From Paraglaciecola sp. L1A13 (GTDB lineage: Bacteria > Pseudomonadota > Gammaproteobacteria > Enterobacterales > Alteromonadaceae): a stretch of DNA of 64,000 bases. Shown piece by piece: positions 52,648-62,220 of this stretch. Below the pieces are notes generated by a model that saw nothing but the letters and a program-made list of their open reading frames with translations, made no database searches and had not been told where the DNA came from. Numbering within the stretch: position 1 is the first letter of the stretch; each line of letters begins with the position of its first letter. The position numbers and the translations under genes were made by a program. The stretch covers positions 4,650,001-4,714,000 of the forward strand of contig NZ_CP047024.1 of assembly GCF_009796745.1 (NCBI RefSeq), in the 5' to 3' direction.

Positions 52648-53403
52648 TTATTTAAGTATTTCGACCAATTCGCTAAGGTCTTTAACCACATAATCTGGTT
52701 TAGGTGCCAACGGATATAGTGCTTTACCTGGGCGGGCAACAAATGCGGTTTGCAAGCCTGCGGCTTTAGCACCAGCGATATCCCAACCGTGAGCAGCGAC
52801 CATAAGCGCCTCTTCTGGTTTAACGTTCAATTGCTCAAGAGCCCAGGCATAAGAGCGTAAGTCAGGCTTATAGACTTTGATGTCTTCAATACTCATACGC
52901 TTATCAAAATAATCGGTTAAGCCGGCATTTTTAAACTGGGTTTCAACACCTTTATTAGACGAGTTGGTTAAGCTAACAAGCTTATAACCTTGCGCTTTAA
53001 GTGCAGTGAGGCCTGGTTTAACATCAGCATGAGCCGGCAAAGACAATAAGGGCGTTTTAATAGCCGTTAGTGCTTCTTCTTCAGTGATCTGAATATTGTT
53101 ATTTTGTGCGACCATCATCAGCGCTGCCACCCCGATTTTACCAAAGTCTTGATAATCGCCAGTAACCGTTGTCACCAATGAGTGATGTAGCATGGTTGAA
53201 AACCACAAAGTGGTGAGCTCTTCATGACCATTTAACGCTTTACCAACTGAGGTGCTCATAGTATCAAGATCAAGTAGAGTTTCGTTTACGTCAAAAATAA
53301 TAACTTTAGGTTTAGGGGCTGCGAAGGCCATAGAATTTGCTCCTAGTAGTGAGAAGAAAAGTACCGTTATGGATAGGTATCGGGTTAATTTTGTTAAATG
53401 CAT
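52648..53403 (-). CDS. Exported haloacid dehalogenase type II-like protein
   Basis: 251 residues. Signal peptide (residues 1-29, ending AFA), then a complete type II haloacid dehalogenase: VIIFDVNETLLDLD (nucleophile Asp38), LVSLTNSSNKG (motif II), KVYKPDLRSY (motif III Lys) and MVAAHGWDIAGAKAAGL (motif IV). These enzymes hydrolyse L-2-haloacids; nearly all are cytoplasmic, so the signal peptide is unusual. Followed downstream by a hairpin; a peroxiredoxin gene is 45 nt upstream on the same strand. Confidence 0.85.
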   Translation of the reverse strand: MHLTKLTRYLSITVLFFSLLGANSMAFAAPKPKVIIFDVNETLLDLDTMSTSVGKALNGHEELTTLWFSTMLHHSLVTTVTGDYQDFGKIGVAALMMVAQNNNIQITEEEALTAIKTPLLSLPAHADVKPGLTALKAQGYKLVSLTNSSNKGVETQFKNAGLTDYFDKRMSIEDIKVYKPDLRSYAWALEQLNVKPEEALMVAAHGWDIAGAKAAGLQTAFVARPGKALYPLAPKPDYVVKDLSELVEILK

Positions 53404-53447
53404 GGGTATCTATACTCTTTTTAATCGTAAATGGGTGAATATGTTAT

Positions 53448-54092
53448 TTATAGCGTAGCTAAAATGTCGATTACTTCGCTGGGTTCAGCGCGTTTGGTAT
53501 AATCCTCAGCCACAAAAGCGTAAACGATTTTGCCATCTTGGCCAATAATATAGGTGGCAGGCATGGGTAAGGTAAAAGTGTCATCGCCATTGATAGCTGG
53601 AATGTCTAAACCAAATTTCTCATACACAGGTCGTAAACGTTTATCCAAACTAAATACCAAGCCATAATCGTTTGTGACCTTGTTTCCCACGTCAGCTAAA
53701 ACCGCATACCCCAACTCATTTTTTTCTTGGGTACTTAAGGAGTTATCAGGTGTCTGCGGAGAGATCGCCACTAATTGCCCACCTAACTGCTGAATTTCAG
53801 GCAATACATTTTGAAACGCCCGTAATTCAAAATTACAGTATGGACACCAGCCACCGCGATAAAAGCTTAACACCACAGGACCATGGGCAAGCAGTTCTGC
53901 CAAAGTGATTAATTCACCAGTAACATTCGGCAAACTAAAGTCGGGCGCGTCATCCCCAACGGTTAATGCATCATTGGCAATACCGGTTGCAACCAAGGTA
54001 TCTGTGGTTTTGGCCATTAAATCAAAAATATCTTTAGGCATATTGATCGCTTTTTGGGCGTCATATTCTGCAATCTGCGCATGTAGTGACAT
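53448..54092 (-). CDS. Peroxiredoxin-like AhpC/TSA family protein
   Basis: 214 residues: helical N-terminal part (SLHAQIAEYDAQKAINMPKDIFDLMAKTTDTLV), then a thioredoxin-like domain with PDFSLPNVTGELITLAELLAHGPVVLSFYRGGWCPYCNFELRAFQNVLPEI. The redox motif is CPYC. A C-terminal PMPATYIIGQDGKIVYAFVAEDYTKRAEPSEV matches peroxiredoxin-like families. No signal peptide. Divergent from the LysR gene (111 nt apart) and upstream of the exported HAD, so probably regulated by that LysR. Confidence 0.87.
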   Translation of the reverse strand: MSLHAQIAEYDAQKAINMPKDIFDLMAKTTDTLVATGIANDALTVGDDAPDFSLPNVTGELITLAELLAHGPVVLSFYRGGWCPYCNFELRAFQNVLPEIQQLGGQLVAISPQTPDNSLSTQEKNELGYAVLADVGNKVTNDYGLVFSLDKRLRPVYEKFGLDIPAINGDDTFTLPMPATYIIGQDGKIVYAFVAEDYTKRAEPSEVIDILATL

Positions 54093-54203
54093 GGTCGTTT
54101 CCTAAGTTAAAAATTTTACTTGCTCAAAATATGGGGTTAGAAAAAATAAAACCTACCGCGTAAAACTGAATGCATGGTTTAATATTTTCGAATCAAGATA
54201 GAC

Positions 54204-55100
54204 TTGGAAAACATCGTGTATACAATCAATGAGTTAGAAACGTTTGTGGCGATTGTAGAAAACAAAGGAGTGGTGTCTGCTGCCAATGCATTGAATATAT
54301 CCCCCGCCACGGTCAGCCACCGGTTAGCAAAACTCGAGCGCATATTGGGCACAGTCCTCGTTTTCAGGGATAGCCGGAACGTAAGGCCGTCAGCCGAAGG
54401 CGAGGAATTCTATCAACGCGTAGGAGACATTTTGGCCGCCTTGTATGATGCCGAGTTTGCCATAGGTGCCAGAGACAGCGGGATAAGCGGACGATTACGT
54501 GTGACACTCCCGCCTTGGGTATTCTCTATTTATATTCTCCCCCACCTAGCAAAATTCGAAAAGCTGTACCCTGATGTGATACTAGATTTTCTCGTCACTG
54601 ACCATTTTGTCAATGTAGTCGATGACGCCCAAGACGTCGCCATACGCGTGGGTACCTTAGCTAATTCTGGGTTGTTAGCTCGCAAAATCACGCATAACCG
54701 GCGTATCTTATGCGCCTCTCCCAATTATTTGCGCCAATTTGCGCCAATTAACCATGTGCAAGCGCTAACGGAGCACCGATTTGTATGTTTGCCTTGGCAG
54801 AAGCAATTTAAACTGTTGCACGTTGACGGCAGAATTTTTACCTTTAACGCTCCCACACGCTTCACTATTTCCAATAGCGACAATATGACCCAAGCACTGC
54901 GCAGTGGTCACGGCATTGGCATAAAATCTGAGTTGGCCATTAAAGGTTGCTTAGCTAGCGGTGAGTTGATTGAGGTATTGCCCGACGTGCTCGCGACGCC
55001 AGAAGCACCTGTATGGTTTTTACGCCCACAAAACAGCTTAGCAACACGCAAAGCCGAAGCTTTTTTTGATTTTGTGAAACAGGCATTTAGCGGCATTTAA
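54204..55100 (+). CDS. LysR-family transcriptional regulator
   Basis: 298 residues: N-terminal helix-turn-helix (INELETFVAIVENKGVVSAANALNISPATVSHRLAKLERILGTVLVFRDSRNVRPSAEGEEFYQRV), then a periplasmic-binding-like ligand domain (GRLRVTLPPWVFSIYILPHLAKFEKLYPDV, ...SGHGIGIKSELAIKGCLASGELIEVLPD). Divergent from the peroxiredoxin-HAD operon, so probably controls it. The start is TTG 54204 or GTG 54216; the HTH begins right after either. Shares a terminator with the convergent ybbN-like gene. Confidence 0.9.
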   Translation: MENIVYTINELETFVAIVENKGVVSAANALNISPATVSHRLAKLERILGTVLVFRDSRNVRPSAEGEEFYQRVGDILAALYDAEFAIGARDSGISGRLRVTLPPWVFSIYILPHLAKFEKLYPDVILDFLVTDHFVNVVDDAQDVAIRVGTLANSGLLARKITHNRRILCASPNYLRQFAPINHVQALTEHRFVCLPWQKQFKLLHVDGRIFTFNAPTRFTISNSDNMTQALRSGHGIGIKSELAIKGCLASGELIEVLPDVLATPEAPVWFLRPQNSLATRKAEAFFDFVKQAFSGI

Positions 55101-55112
55101 GCATACAAGACA

Positions 55113-55142
55113 AAATGCCAAGGGTGTGCACCCTTGGCATTT
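55113..55142. terminator. bidirectional terminator between lysR and ybbN
   Basis: Perfect 14-bp stem AAATGCCAAGGGTG/CACCCTTGGCATTT with a tight loop, 12 nt after the lysR stop; T-run on one side and A-run on the other. Confidence 0.9.
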
Positions 55143-55183
55143 CATTCTGATATCAGCCTTTGGCTGCCAAGCCTAGAGGACTA

Positions 55184-56029
55184 TTAATATAATAAACTAT
55201 ATACCTTGCGGCGATATTGCGACTTAAGCGGCTCGCCGTCAGGCAAGGCATTAATTATGTCGAGCATCAGCTTTTTCGCATCTTGAAAGTTAAGGTCTTT
55301 CAGTAAGACTGAATGCATCAAACTTAACGCTTCTTCTATCTGATTGGCTTGGCGCAGTTGCACTGCTAACTTTACTTTTAAGTCTAAATTTTCCGGGTCA
55401 CTTTCTAGTGCTTTTTGCAACGCGATAATTTCAGGTGATTCTGCAGCTTGCTCAGCTAATTCTATTTTACCCAATATAGTGCGGTAATATCCGTCTTGGT
55501 CTACCAAGCCAATTGTAGCCAATAACGCTTTAGCTTGATTAACCTGACCGACTTCAACCTGACAATCAGCTAGTAACAGTTTGATATCGGCGCGGTTAGC
55601 ATCAAGATCAGACGCCTCTTTAACTAAGGTATAGGCTTCTTGGTAGTTTGCTTGTTCTGCCATAGCCTTCGCTTGGGCAAATAATTCGTCTTGAGGCTTG
55701 GGTAAGTGTTTATCTAGCATAGCTTGAATAGTGGCTTCGCTTTCAACGCCGGCAAAACCATCAATAGGTTGACCATCTTTAATCAGCATAACGGTGGGCA
55801 GGTTTTGTACACCAAATTGTGCGGTGATATCTGGTTGCGCCTGGCAATCCACCCGAGCATGCAATAAATTCGCGCCTTGTTTGTGAGCTATCGCTTGTAA
55901 TACGGGTGCTAATTGTTCGCTTGGCTCATAGCCTTGTGCCCAGAACTCAAGCATAACCAATTGAGTTGTTGAGTCTTGCAATATGACTTGCTGAAAGTTT
56001 TCTATGGTGATGTCTACGCTGTTTTGCAT
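55184..56029 (-). CDS. ybbN: Thioredoxin-TPR chaperone CnoX (YbbN)
   Basis: 281 residues: N-terminal thioredoxin fold (VMLEFWAQGYEPSEQLAPVLQAIA, NLPTVMLIKDGQPIDGF) and C-terminal TPRs (YQEAYTLVKEASDLDANRADIKLLLADCQVEVGQVNQAKALL, ENLDLKVKLAVQLRQANQIEEALSLMHSV). Both cysteines of the thioredoxin motif are gone (WAQGYEPS, with Ser37 where E. coli CnoX keeps Cys63). CnoX protects folding proteins and hands them to GroEL or DnaK. A cysteine-dependent function is unlikely here. Downstream of the regulator's terminator, single gene. Confidence 0.9.
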   Translation of the reverse strand: MQNSVDITIENFQQVILQDSTTQLVMLEFWAQGYEPSEQLAPVLQAIAHKQGANLLHARVDCQAQPDITAQFGVQNLPTVMLIKDGQPIDGFAGVESEATIQAMLDKHLPKPQDELFAQAKAMAEQANYQEAYTLVKEASDLDANRADIKLLLADCQVEVGQVNQAKALLATIGLVDQDGYYRTILGKIELAEQAAESPEIIALQKALESDPENLDLKVKLAVQLRQANQIEEALSLMHSVLLKDLNFQDAKKLMLDIINALPDGEPLKSQYRRKVYSLLY

Positions 56030-56204
56030 CTCAGATCTCTTATGATGTTAATGATCAAATTGTGGGGTCATTTGCTACAAACTCAAGCCGTATTCTAGAC
56101 GCCAATCATCGAAAAACGTTGAATTGTCGCCGATTAGACAATTGCCTAGGTTGCGGCCGTGCTAACGTCATAGTCTATTGGAACAACATGGAAGGGGAAA
56201 CCCA

Positions 56205-56510
56205 ATGTCGCAGAAATACCAACGTTTTGCCGATTTCTATCCGTATTACTTAAGTGAACATCAAGATACCGTTTGCCGACGTCTACATTTTATAGGCTCG
56301 AGCCTAATTATTATGCTCATCATATACGCTGTTATGAATAGCCAATTAGCGCTCTTATGGTTTATACCGGTATTAGGCTATGGTTTCGCTTGGCTAGGCC
56401 ATTTCTTTTTTGAGCATAACAAACCGGCCACATTTACCTACCCGTTTTACAGTTTTTTAGGTGATTGGGTGATGTTTAAGGACATGCTGACAGGCAAAAT
56501 AAAGTTTTAA
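56205..56510 (+). CDS. DUF962 / Mpo1-like membrane protein
   Basis: 101 residues: SQKYQRFADFYPYYLSEHQDTVCRRLHFIGSSLII, two helix pairs, GYGFAWLGHFFFEHNKPATFTYPFYSFLGDWVMFKDML. The conserved LHFIG and FAWxGHFFFExNKPATF...DxxM match the Mpo1/DUF962 family of 2-hydroxy fatty acid dioxygenases. His and Asn ligands for iron are in HFIG, GHFFFEHN. Start at ATG 56205 with GGGGA upstream; an in-frame ATG at 56178 lacks a ribosome-binding site. Activity inferred from the fungal enzyme. Confidence 0.85.
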   Translation: MSQKYQRFADFYPYYLSEHQDTVCRRLHFIGSSLIIMLIIYAVMNSQLALLWFIPVLGYGFAWLGHFFFEHNKPATFTYPFYSFLGDWVMFKDMLTGKIKF

Positions 56511-56779
56511 ATAACGTCTTACCCCCAGTATTTATAGGGTTTCTCTGTTACAAACCCTGCCAGCTTAGCTACATTTAATTTACACTGGCGTTTAGATATT
56601 ACCCAGCAACATGGCGGAACCCCCGTAATTCGCCATGTTCTATAAGTGTCAAGCCCAAAACGTCAAAAAAACTGACAATTTGTTCAAAATATAGCCTTTC
56701 CAAGCCTGTAAAAAAACCGTAAACTTGCCGCCCTTTTTTGCAAACCGGACAGTTTTTGCGCGATTTCGCGTTTTTAATT

Positions 56780-57781
56780 ATGCAGATTGGTCCTTACAAG
56801 CTCGAAAACAATTTGATTCTGGCGCCTATGGCAGGTGTGACAGATAGACCGTTTAGGCAATTATGCAAACGCATGGGTGCTGGCTTAGTGGTTTCTGAAA
56901 TGCTTTCGTCGAACCCTGACGTATGGCGATCAAATAAATCTAAGCAACGTATGGATCATGTTGGTGAAGAAGGGGTTCGTGCGGTACAGATTGCTGGCGC
57001 AGATCCATTATTAATGGCTCAAGCGGCACAGTTTAACGTGGACAATGGCGCTCAGATTGTTGATATCAACATGGGGTGCCCAGCAAAGAAAGTAAATAAG
57101 AAGTTAGCGGGCTCTGCGCTACTGCAAGATCCACAATTGGTTGAACGTATTGTTCAAGCTGTGGTGAAGGCAGTAAAAGTACCGGTAACCTTAAAGATAC
57201 GCACAGGCTGGGATACGGATAATCGCAACGGGTTGCTGATTGCTAAAATCGCCGAACAACACGGCATTAAGTCTTTAGCAATTCACGGCCGCACCCGGGC
57301 CTGTATGTACAAAGGCAACGCTGAGTACGACACAATTAAAGCCATTAAACAGGCTGTGTCTATACCCATTGTTGCCAACGGTGATATTACCTGCGTGCAC
57401 AGTGCAAAACACGTGTTGGAGTACACCGAAGCAGATGCGTTGATGATAGGTAGAGGTGCCCAAGGGAATCCTTGGATATTTCGCCAAATTCAGCACTTTC
57501 TGCAAACTGGCGAGATACTACCCTCGCCTCCATTAAGCGAAGTACGCGACGTATTATTAGCGCACGTAGCTAATGTTCATCAGTTTTACGGTGAATATTT
57601 GGGAGCAAGGATTGCCCGCAAACATGTGGGCTGGTATTTAGCGGAACACGACCGGGAACGGCTGTTTCGAGCCAAGTTCAATGCCATCGATGATGCAGTA
57701 GAGCAACTCGATACATTGGCACATTATTTCGACCAAATGGCAGGCGAACCTACGACTCATCTCGTATCACCTGCTGCCTAA
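56780..57781 (+). CDS. dusB: tRNA-dihydrouridine synthase B DusB
   Basis: 333 residues: MQIGPYKLENNLILAPMAGVTDRPFRQLCKRMGAGLVVSEMLSS, the catalytic-Cys segment VDINMGCPAKKV, LKIRTGW, VANGDI and GALMIGRGAQGNPWIF. Reduces uridine 17 of tRNA with FMN and NADPH. Start ATG 56780; an upstream TTG frame is not family-like. Forms an operon with fis, 29 nt downstream, as in other gammaproteobacteria. The 270-nt upstream region holds an AACATGGCG/CGCCATGTT hairpin (56608-56639) and the operon promoter. Confidence 0.96.
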   Translation: MQIGPYKLENNLILAPMAGVTDRPFRQLCKRMGAGLVVSEMLSSNPDVWRSNKSKQRMDHVGEEGVRAVQIAGADPLLMAQAAQFNVDNGAQIVDINMGCPAKKVNKKLAGSALLQDPQLVERIVQAVVKAVKVPVTLKIRTGWDTDNRNGLLIAKIAEQHGIKSLAIHGRTRACMYKGNAEYDTIKAIKQAVSIPIVANGDITCVHSAKHVLEYTEADALMIGRGAQGNPWIFRQIQHFLQTGEILPSPPLSEVRDVLLAHVANVHQFYGEYLGARIARKHVGWYLAEHDRERLFRAKFNAIDDAVEQLDTLAHYFDQMAGEPTTHLVSPAA

Positions 57782-57810
57782 CGATGACTAACTAAAGAGC
57801 AAGATTGTAT

Positions 57811-58104
57811 ATGTTCGAGCAAAATGTAACTTCTCCTTTTACCACAACGGTAACGACTCCTTCACAAACACAGGCACAGAAGCCTTTACGTGACTCAGTA
57901 AAACAGGCAGTTAATAAGTATCTTAAGCAACTAGACAACACAGACATTGAAAACTTGTATGAGCTAGTAATGGCCGAAGTTGAAGCGCCAATGTTAGAAG
58001 AAATCATGACTTTTACCCGCGGCAATCAAACCCGCGCGTCAATCATGTTAGGCATCAACCGTGGCACGCTGCGTAAGAAGCTTAAACAATACGGCATGAA
58101 CTAA
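57811..58104 (+). CDS. fis: DNA-binding protein Fis
   Basis: 97 residues. The C-terminal half is nearly identical to E. coli Fis: [66 protein letters not shown] (helix-turn-helix). Nucleoid-associated regulator of rRNA genes and recombination, high in fast growth. MFEQ start (57811) matches E. coli; an in-frame TTG lies 6 nt upstream. Co-transcribed with dusB and followed by a strong terminator. Confidence 0.97.
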   Translation: MFEQNVTSPFTTTVTTPSQTQAQKPLRDSVKQAVNKYLKQLDNTDIENLYELVMAEVEAPMLEEIMTFTRGNQTRASIMLGINRGTLRKKLKQYGMN

Positions 58105-58115
58105 GCTGAAAATTT

Positions 58116-58143
58116 AAAGAGCACCCTAGGGTGCTCTTTTTGT
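58116..58143 (+). terminator. rho-independent terminator after fis
   Basis: AAAGAGCACCC/GGGTGCTCTTT perfect stem with TA loop and further T; 12 nt after the stop. Confidence 0.93.
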
Positions 58144-58204
58144 ATGCGCTATACTGTGCAACCCAGGCATCTCTGTTAATCCCTATTTAGAAGATAAACA
58201 TACT

Positions 58205-59815
58205 ATGACGACTCAAAAACCTATTCGCCGCGCTTTACTGAGCGTTTCTGACAAAACTGGTATCGTTGAATTTGCCACTTTCTTAGCCGAGCAAGGCGTT
58301 GAGCTTTTATCTACCGGCGGCACTGCAAAACTACTCGCAGACAACGGTTTGACCGTTATCGAAGCATCCGCTTATACGGGGCATCCTGAAATAATGGACG
58401 GACGCGTTAAAACTCTACATCCCAAAATCCACGGTGGCATTCTTGCCCGTCGCGGTCAGGATGAAGCGGTTATGGCTGAAAATAATATTCAACCAATCGA
58501 TTTAGTCGTGGTTAACCTTTACCCTTTTGCTGCCACAGTAGCCAAAGAAGACTGCAGCCTTGAAGATGCGATTGAGAATATCGATATAGGCGGCCCAACA
58601 ATGGTTCGTGCCGCAGCCAAAAACCATAATGATGTCACCATAGTGGTTAAGGCTAAAGATTACGCTCGCGTGACCAAGCAAATGCAAGCGAACAACGGCT
58701 CTGTTACCGCAAACACGCGTTTCGATTTAGCCATAGCAGCTTTTGAGCACACTGCGGAATACGATGGCATGATCGCCAACTATTTCGGTGCCATGATTGA
58801 GTCTGACGAACATGGTGATGAGTGTGATGATGATTGTGGCCATGTGCACAGCACCTTCCCACGTACATTCAATGTGCAAATGAGCAAAAAACAAGATTTA
58901 CGTTACGGTGAAAACAGCCACCAAGAGGCTGCGTTCTACGTAGAAAACAATATTCAAGAAGCATCTGTGGCTACCGCTACGCAGTTACAAGGCAAAGAAC
59001 TGTCTTTCAACAATATCGCCGATACTGATTCAGCGTTAGAGTGCGTTAAAGAATTTGCAGAGCCAGCCTGCGTTATCGTTAAGCATGCTAATCCTTGTGG
59101 CGTAGCGTTAGGTGAAAATATTTTAGAGGCCTACAATCGTGCTTATCAAACAGACCCAACGTCTGCGTTCGGGGGCATTATAGCCTTTAACCGCGAATTA
59201 GATGGCCCAACAGCTCAAGCCATAGTTGACCGCCAATTCGTTGAAGTGATTATCGCACCTACCGTTAGTGATGAAGCAGTGCAGATTGTTGCAGCCAAAA
59301 AAAACCTACGCCTTTTGGCGTGTGGTGATTGGCAGGGTCAGCTCACCGACGGCTACGACTTTAAGCGCGTAAACGGCGGATTACTAGTTCAAGAACGCGA
59401 TTTTGGCATGGTAGAAATGGAAGATCTTACCGTGGTAACTAAAGTAAAACCCACTGAGCAACAACTGAAAGACTTAATGTTTACCTGGAAAGTAGCAAAA
59501 TATGTGAAATCTAACGCCATTGTATATTGCAAAAACAGCATGACAATTGGCGTGGGCGCAGGTCAAATGAGTCGCGTTTATTCAGCTAAAGTTGCTGGAA
59601 TTAAAGCGGCCGATGAGGGTTTACAAGTTGAAGGTTCCGTTATGGCCTCTGATGCGTTCTTCCCTTTCCGTGACGGTATTGATGCAGCTGCGGCTGCAGG
59701 TATCAGCGCAGTTATTCAGCCTGGTGGTTCAATGCGTGATAACGAAGTTATTGCGGCGGCTGACGAGCACGGCATCGCGATGGTATTTACCGGAATGCGT
59801 CATTTCCGCCATTAA
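58205..59815 (+). CDS. purH: Bifunctional AICAR formyltransferase / IMP cyclohydrolase PurH
   Basis: 536 residues: N-terminal cyclohydrolase domain ([56 protein letters not shown]) and C-terminal transformylase ([80 protein letters not shown]). Last two steps of IMP synthesis. An acidic insertion [13 protein letters not shown] near 200 is family-typical. purD lies downstream after one gene and a terminator. Confidence 0.98.
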   Translation: MTTQKPIRRALLSVSDKTGIVEFATFLAEQGVELLSTGGTAKLLADNGLTVIEASAYTGHPEIMDGRVKTLHPKIHGGILARRGQDEAVMAENNIQPIDLVVVNLYPFAATVAKEDCSLEDAIENIDIGGPTMVRAAAKNHNDVTIVVKAKDYARVTKQMQANNGSVTANTRFDLAIAAFEHTAEYDGMIANYFGAMIESDEHGDECDDDCGHVHSTFPRTFNVQMSKKQDLRYGENSHQEAAFYVENNIQEASVATATQLQGKELSFNNIADTDSALECVKEFAEPACVIVKHANPCGVALGENILEAYNRAYQTDPTSAFGGIIAFNRELDGPTAQAIVDRQFVEVIIAPTVSDEAVQIVAAKKNLRLLACGDWQGQLTDGYDFKRVNGGLLVQERDFGMVEMEDLTVVTKVKPTEQQLKDLMFTWKVAKYVKSNAIVYCKNSMTIGVGAGQMSRVYSAKVAGIKAADEGLQVEGSVMASDAFFPFRDGIDAAAAAGISAVIQPGGSMRDNEVIAAADEHGIAMVFTGMRHFRH

Positions 59816-59959
59816 TAACCAGCAGAAATAGCCAGGGGTCATGGTGGTGTATTCGCCATGACCACCTATCTCTTGCAGATTTAATGTACATAGCATTCAG
59901 TGTTGTACAAAAAAACGCTACACTATCCCTCGTTTTATGACTCATTACAGGATTTGCTC

Positions 59960-60766
59960 ATGTTTAAGCGTGCTACTCAATTAGTTTGTTCCCTTACGTT
60001 ACTCGCATCTTCTTTCGTGCAAGCCGATGCGCTTATCGATGCTCTTGCTGACGAAGGACGTCCCACCGAACAACGTTTACGTGACGAATACCGTCATCCC
60101 CAACAAACATTACGCTTCTTTGAAGTACAAGAAGACATGGCTGTGGCCGAAATCTCACCCGGCGGTGGTTGGTACAGCAACATTCTTGCACCTCTGCTAA
60201 AAGACAAAGGCCAGTTTTACGCCGCTCATTTTTATGTGGACGAAAATACCAACGAGTTTTATAAAAAATCTCGTGAACAGTTCGAGCAAAAAATAACTGC
60301 GTTAAAAAGCTATCAAAATGTCAAAGTCACAACCTTTCACCAGATGAAAGCTACTGATTTTGCACCTGCTGAATCATTAGACCGTGTACTTACCTTTCGT
60401 AATATCCATAACTGGTATATGCAAGACGGCGATGAAGGGGTAGAGAATGCATTTAACGCCTTTTACAAAGCGCTCAAGGTAGGCGGCGTGTTAGGTGTGG
60501 TTGAGCATAGTTTACGTGAATCACAAAGCAGCGCACTGCAGCAAAGTTCTGGTTACATGAAGCAGTCTTACGTGATTGCTTTGGCCGAAAAAGCGGGTTT
60601 TACCCTCGCAGCTAAAAGTGACATCAACGCTAATAAACTCGACAGCGGCGAACATGAAAAAGGCGTGTGGACCCTCCCTCCTAGCCTACGCTTAGGTGAA
60701 AAGGATCAGGCGAAATACCTGAACATAGGTGAAAGTAATCGCATGACCTTAAAATTTGTAAAATAG
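59960..60766 (+). CDS. Exported class I SAM-methyltransferase-like protein
   Basis: 268 residues. Signal peptide MFKRATQLVCSLTLLASSFVQA, then VAEISPGGGWYSNILAPLL (SAM motif I, ExSPGGG), FRNIHNWYMQDGDEG and KALKVGGVLGVVEHS, a class I methyltransferase fold. The exported location is odd for a SAM-dependent enzyme. Start ATG 59960 with AGGA 8 nt before; an in-frame extension upstream has no ribosome-binding site. Lies between purH and purD but is not a purine gene. Terminated by its own hairpin. Confidence 0.82.
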   Translation: MFKRATQLVCSLTLLASSFVQADALIDALADEGRPTEQRLRDEYRHPQQTLRFFEVQEDMAVAEISPGGGWYSNILAPLLKDKGQFYAAHFYVDENTNEFYKKSREQFEQKITALKSYQNVKVTTFHQMKATDFAPAESLDRVLTFRNIHNWYMQDGDEGVENAFNAFYKALKVGGVLGVVEHSLRESQSSALQQSSGYMKQSYVIALAEKAGFTLAAKSDINANKLDSGEHEKGVWTLPPSLRLGEKDQAKYLNIGESNRMTLKFVK

Positions 60767-60785
60767 GCTACACAGTAGCCAAATA

Positions 60786-60813
60786 AAAACGCCGCCACAA
60801 TGAGCGGCGTTTT
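60786..60813 (+). terminator. terminator after the methyltransferase-like gene
   Basis: AAAACGCCGC/GCGGCGTTTT perfect 10-bp stem with an 8-nt loop, 20 nt after the stop. Confidence 0.9.
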
Positions 60814-60856
60814 GATAACCAGACCAATTTGTTAACCTATTAGAAAAGCGAACCTC

Positions 60857-62149
60857 ATGAAAGTATTGATAATTGGCGGCGGCGGCCGCGAGCATGCTCT
60901 TGGCTATAAAGCGGCACAATCTAACGGTGTAAGCCAAGTCTATGTGGCCCCTGGTAATGCAGGTACTGCCCTTGAGCCTAAATTAGAAAATGTGCCAATT
61001 GATGTCGAAGACATTAGTGCACTGGTCACATTCGCTAAACAAAACGCTATTGGCCTGACAATTGTTGGCCCTGAAGTCCCATTAGTTCTCGGCGTGGTTG
61101 ATGCATTCCAAGCTGAAGGATTAGCCATTTTTGGTCCAAGTAAAGCGGCGGCGCAGTTGGAAGGCTCAAAGGCTTTCACCAAGGATTTCTTAGCTCGTCA
61201 CAATATTCCTACTGCTGATTATCAGAACTTTACCGAAATTGAGCCTGCTTTGGCTTACTTGCAAGAAAAAGGCGCTCCTATCGTAATCAAAGCCGATGGT
61301 CTAGCCGCAGGTAAGGGTGTAATTGTCGCTATGACTCTAGCTGAAGCTGAAGATGCTGTGCGCGACATGTTAGCCGGCAACGCTTTCGGTGAAGCTGGTA
61401 GCCGCGTGGTTATCGAAGAGTTTTTAGATGGCGAAGAAGCAAGCTTCATCGTGATGGTCGACGGTAAGCATGTATTACCATTTGCCACTAGCCAAGACCA
61501 CAAACGCGTAGGCAACGGCGATACAGGACCAAATACGGGCGGTATGGGTGCTTACTCTCCAGCACCAGTAGTGACAGATGAAATTCATCAGCGGGTGATG
61601 GACGACGTAATTTATCCTACAGTACAGGGCATGGCTAGTGAAGGTAATGATTACCACGGCTTTTTATATGCGGGTTTGATGATCATGGCCGATGGCACAC
61701 CTAAGGTTATTGAATATAACTGCCGGTTTGGCGATCCTGAAACTCAGCCCATTATGCTGCGTTTGCAATCTGATTTAGTTGAATTAGTACAATTGGCGGT
61801 GGAAGGTAAGTTAGACCAAGCCACAGCAAAATTTGACCCAAGGGCAGCAGTAGGTGTGGTTCTCGCCGCTGGCGGTTACCCTCAAGAATATAACAAAGGT
61901 GATGTGATCAGCGGTTTAAGCCAAAATGAGGACTCAAGCGCCAAAATTTTTCATGCCGGTACCAAAGAAATAAACGGTCAAGTTACCACTAATGGCGGCC
62001 GCGTTTTATGCGCCACGGCGTTAGGCGAAACCGTCACTGACGCCCAACAACGCGCCTATGAATTGGCTAAAACGATCAGTTGGCAGGGCATGTTTTACCG
62101 TGATGACATAGCTTACCGAGCGATAGCCCGAGAACAAAAGGCTAAATAA
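60857..62149 (+). CDS. purD: Phosphoribosylamine-glycine ligase PurD
   Basis: 430 residues, ATP-grasp: KVLIIGGGGREHALGYKAAQS start, APGNAGT, FGPSKAAAQLEGSK, IVIKADGLAAGKGVIVA, EEFLDGEEASFIVMVDG, and EYNCRFGDPETQPIMLRLQSDL. Second step of purine synthesis. AACCTCATG: weak ribosome-binding site AGCGAACC. Follows the terminator at 60786, so it probably has its own promoter in 60,814-60,856 or reads through. Confidence 0.97.
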   Translation: MKVLIIGGGGREHALGYKAAQSNGVSQVYVAPGNAGTALEPKLENVPIDVEDISALVTFAKQNAIGLTIVGPEVPLVLGVVDAFQAEGLAIFGPSKAAAQLEGSKAFTKDFLARHNIPTADYQNFTEIEPALAYLQEKGAPIVIKADGLAAGKGVIVAMTLAEAEDAVRDMLAGNAFGEAGSRVVIEEFLDGEEASFIVMVDGKHVLPFATSQDHKRVGNGDTGPNTGGMGAYSPAPVVTDEIHQRVMDDVIYPTVQGMASEGNDYHGFLYAGLMIMADGTPKVIEYNCRFGDPETQPIMLRLQSDLVELVQLAVEGKLDQATAKFDPRAAVGVVLAAGGYPQEYNKGDVISGLSQNEDSSAKIFHAGTKEINGQVTTNGGRVLCATALGETVTDAQQRAYELAKTISWQGMFYRDDIAYRAIAREQKAK

Positions 62150-62160
62150 AAGTTACTAAC

Positions 62161-62202
62161 AAGGCCTGATTTCGATATTGAATCGGACTCAGGCCTTTTA
62201 GT
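62161..62202 (+). terminator. terminator after purD
   Basis: AAGGCCTGA/TCAGGCCTT perfect 9-bp stem around a loop with inner pairing, then TTAGTTTT; 12 nt after the purD stop. Confidence 0.88.
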
Positions 62203-62220
62203 TTTATTAACGAACTTGGC

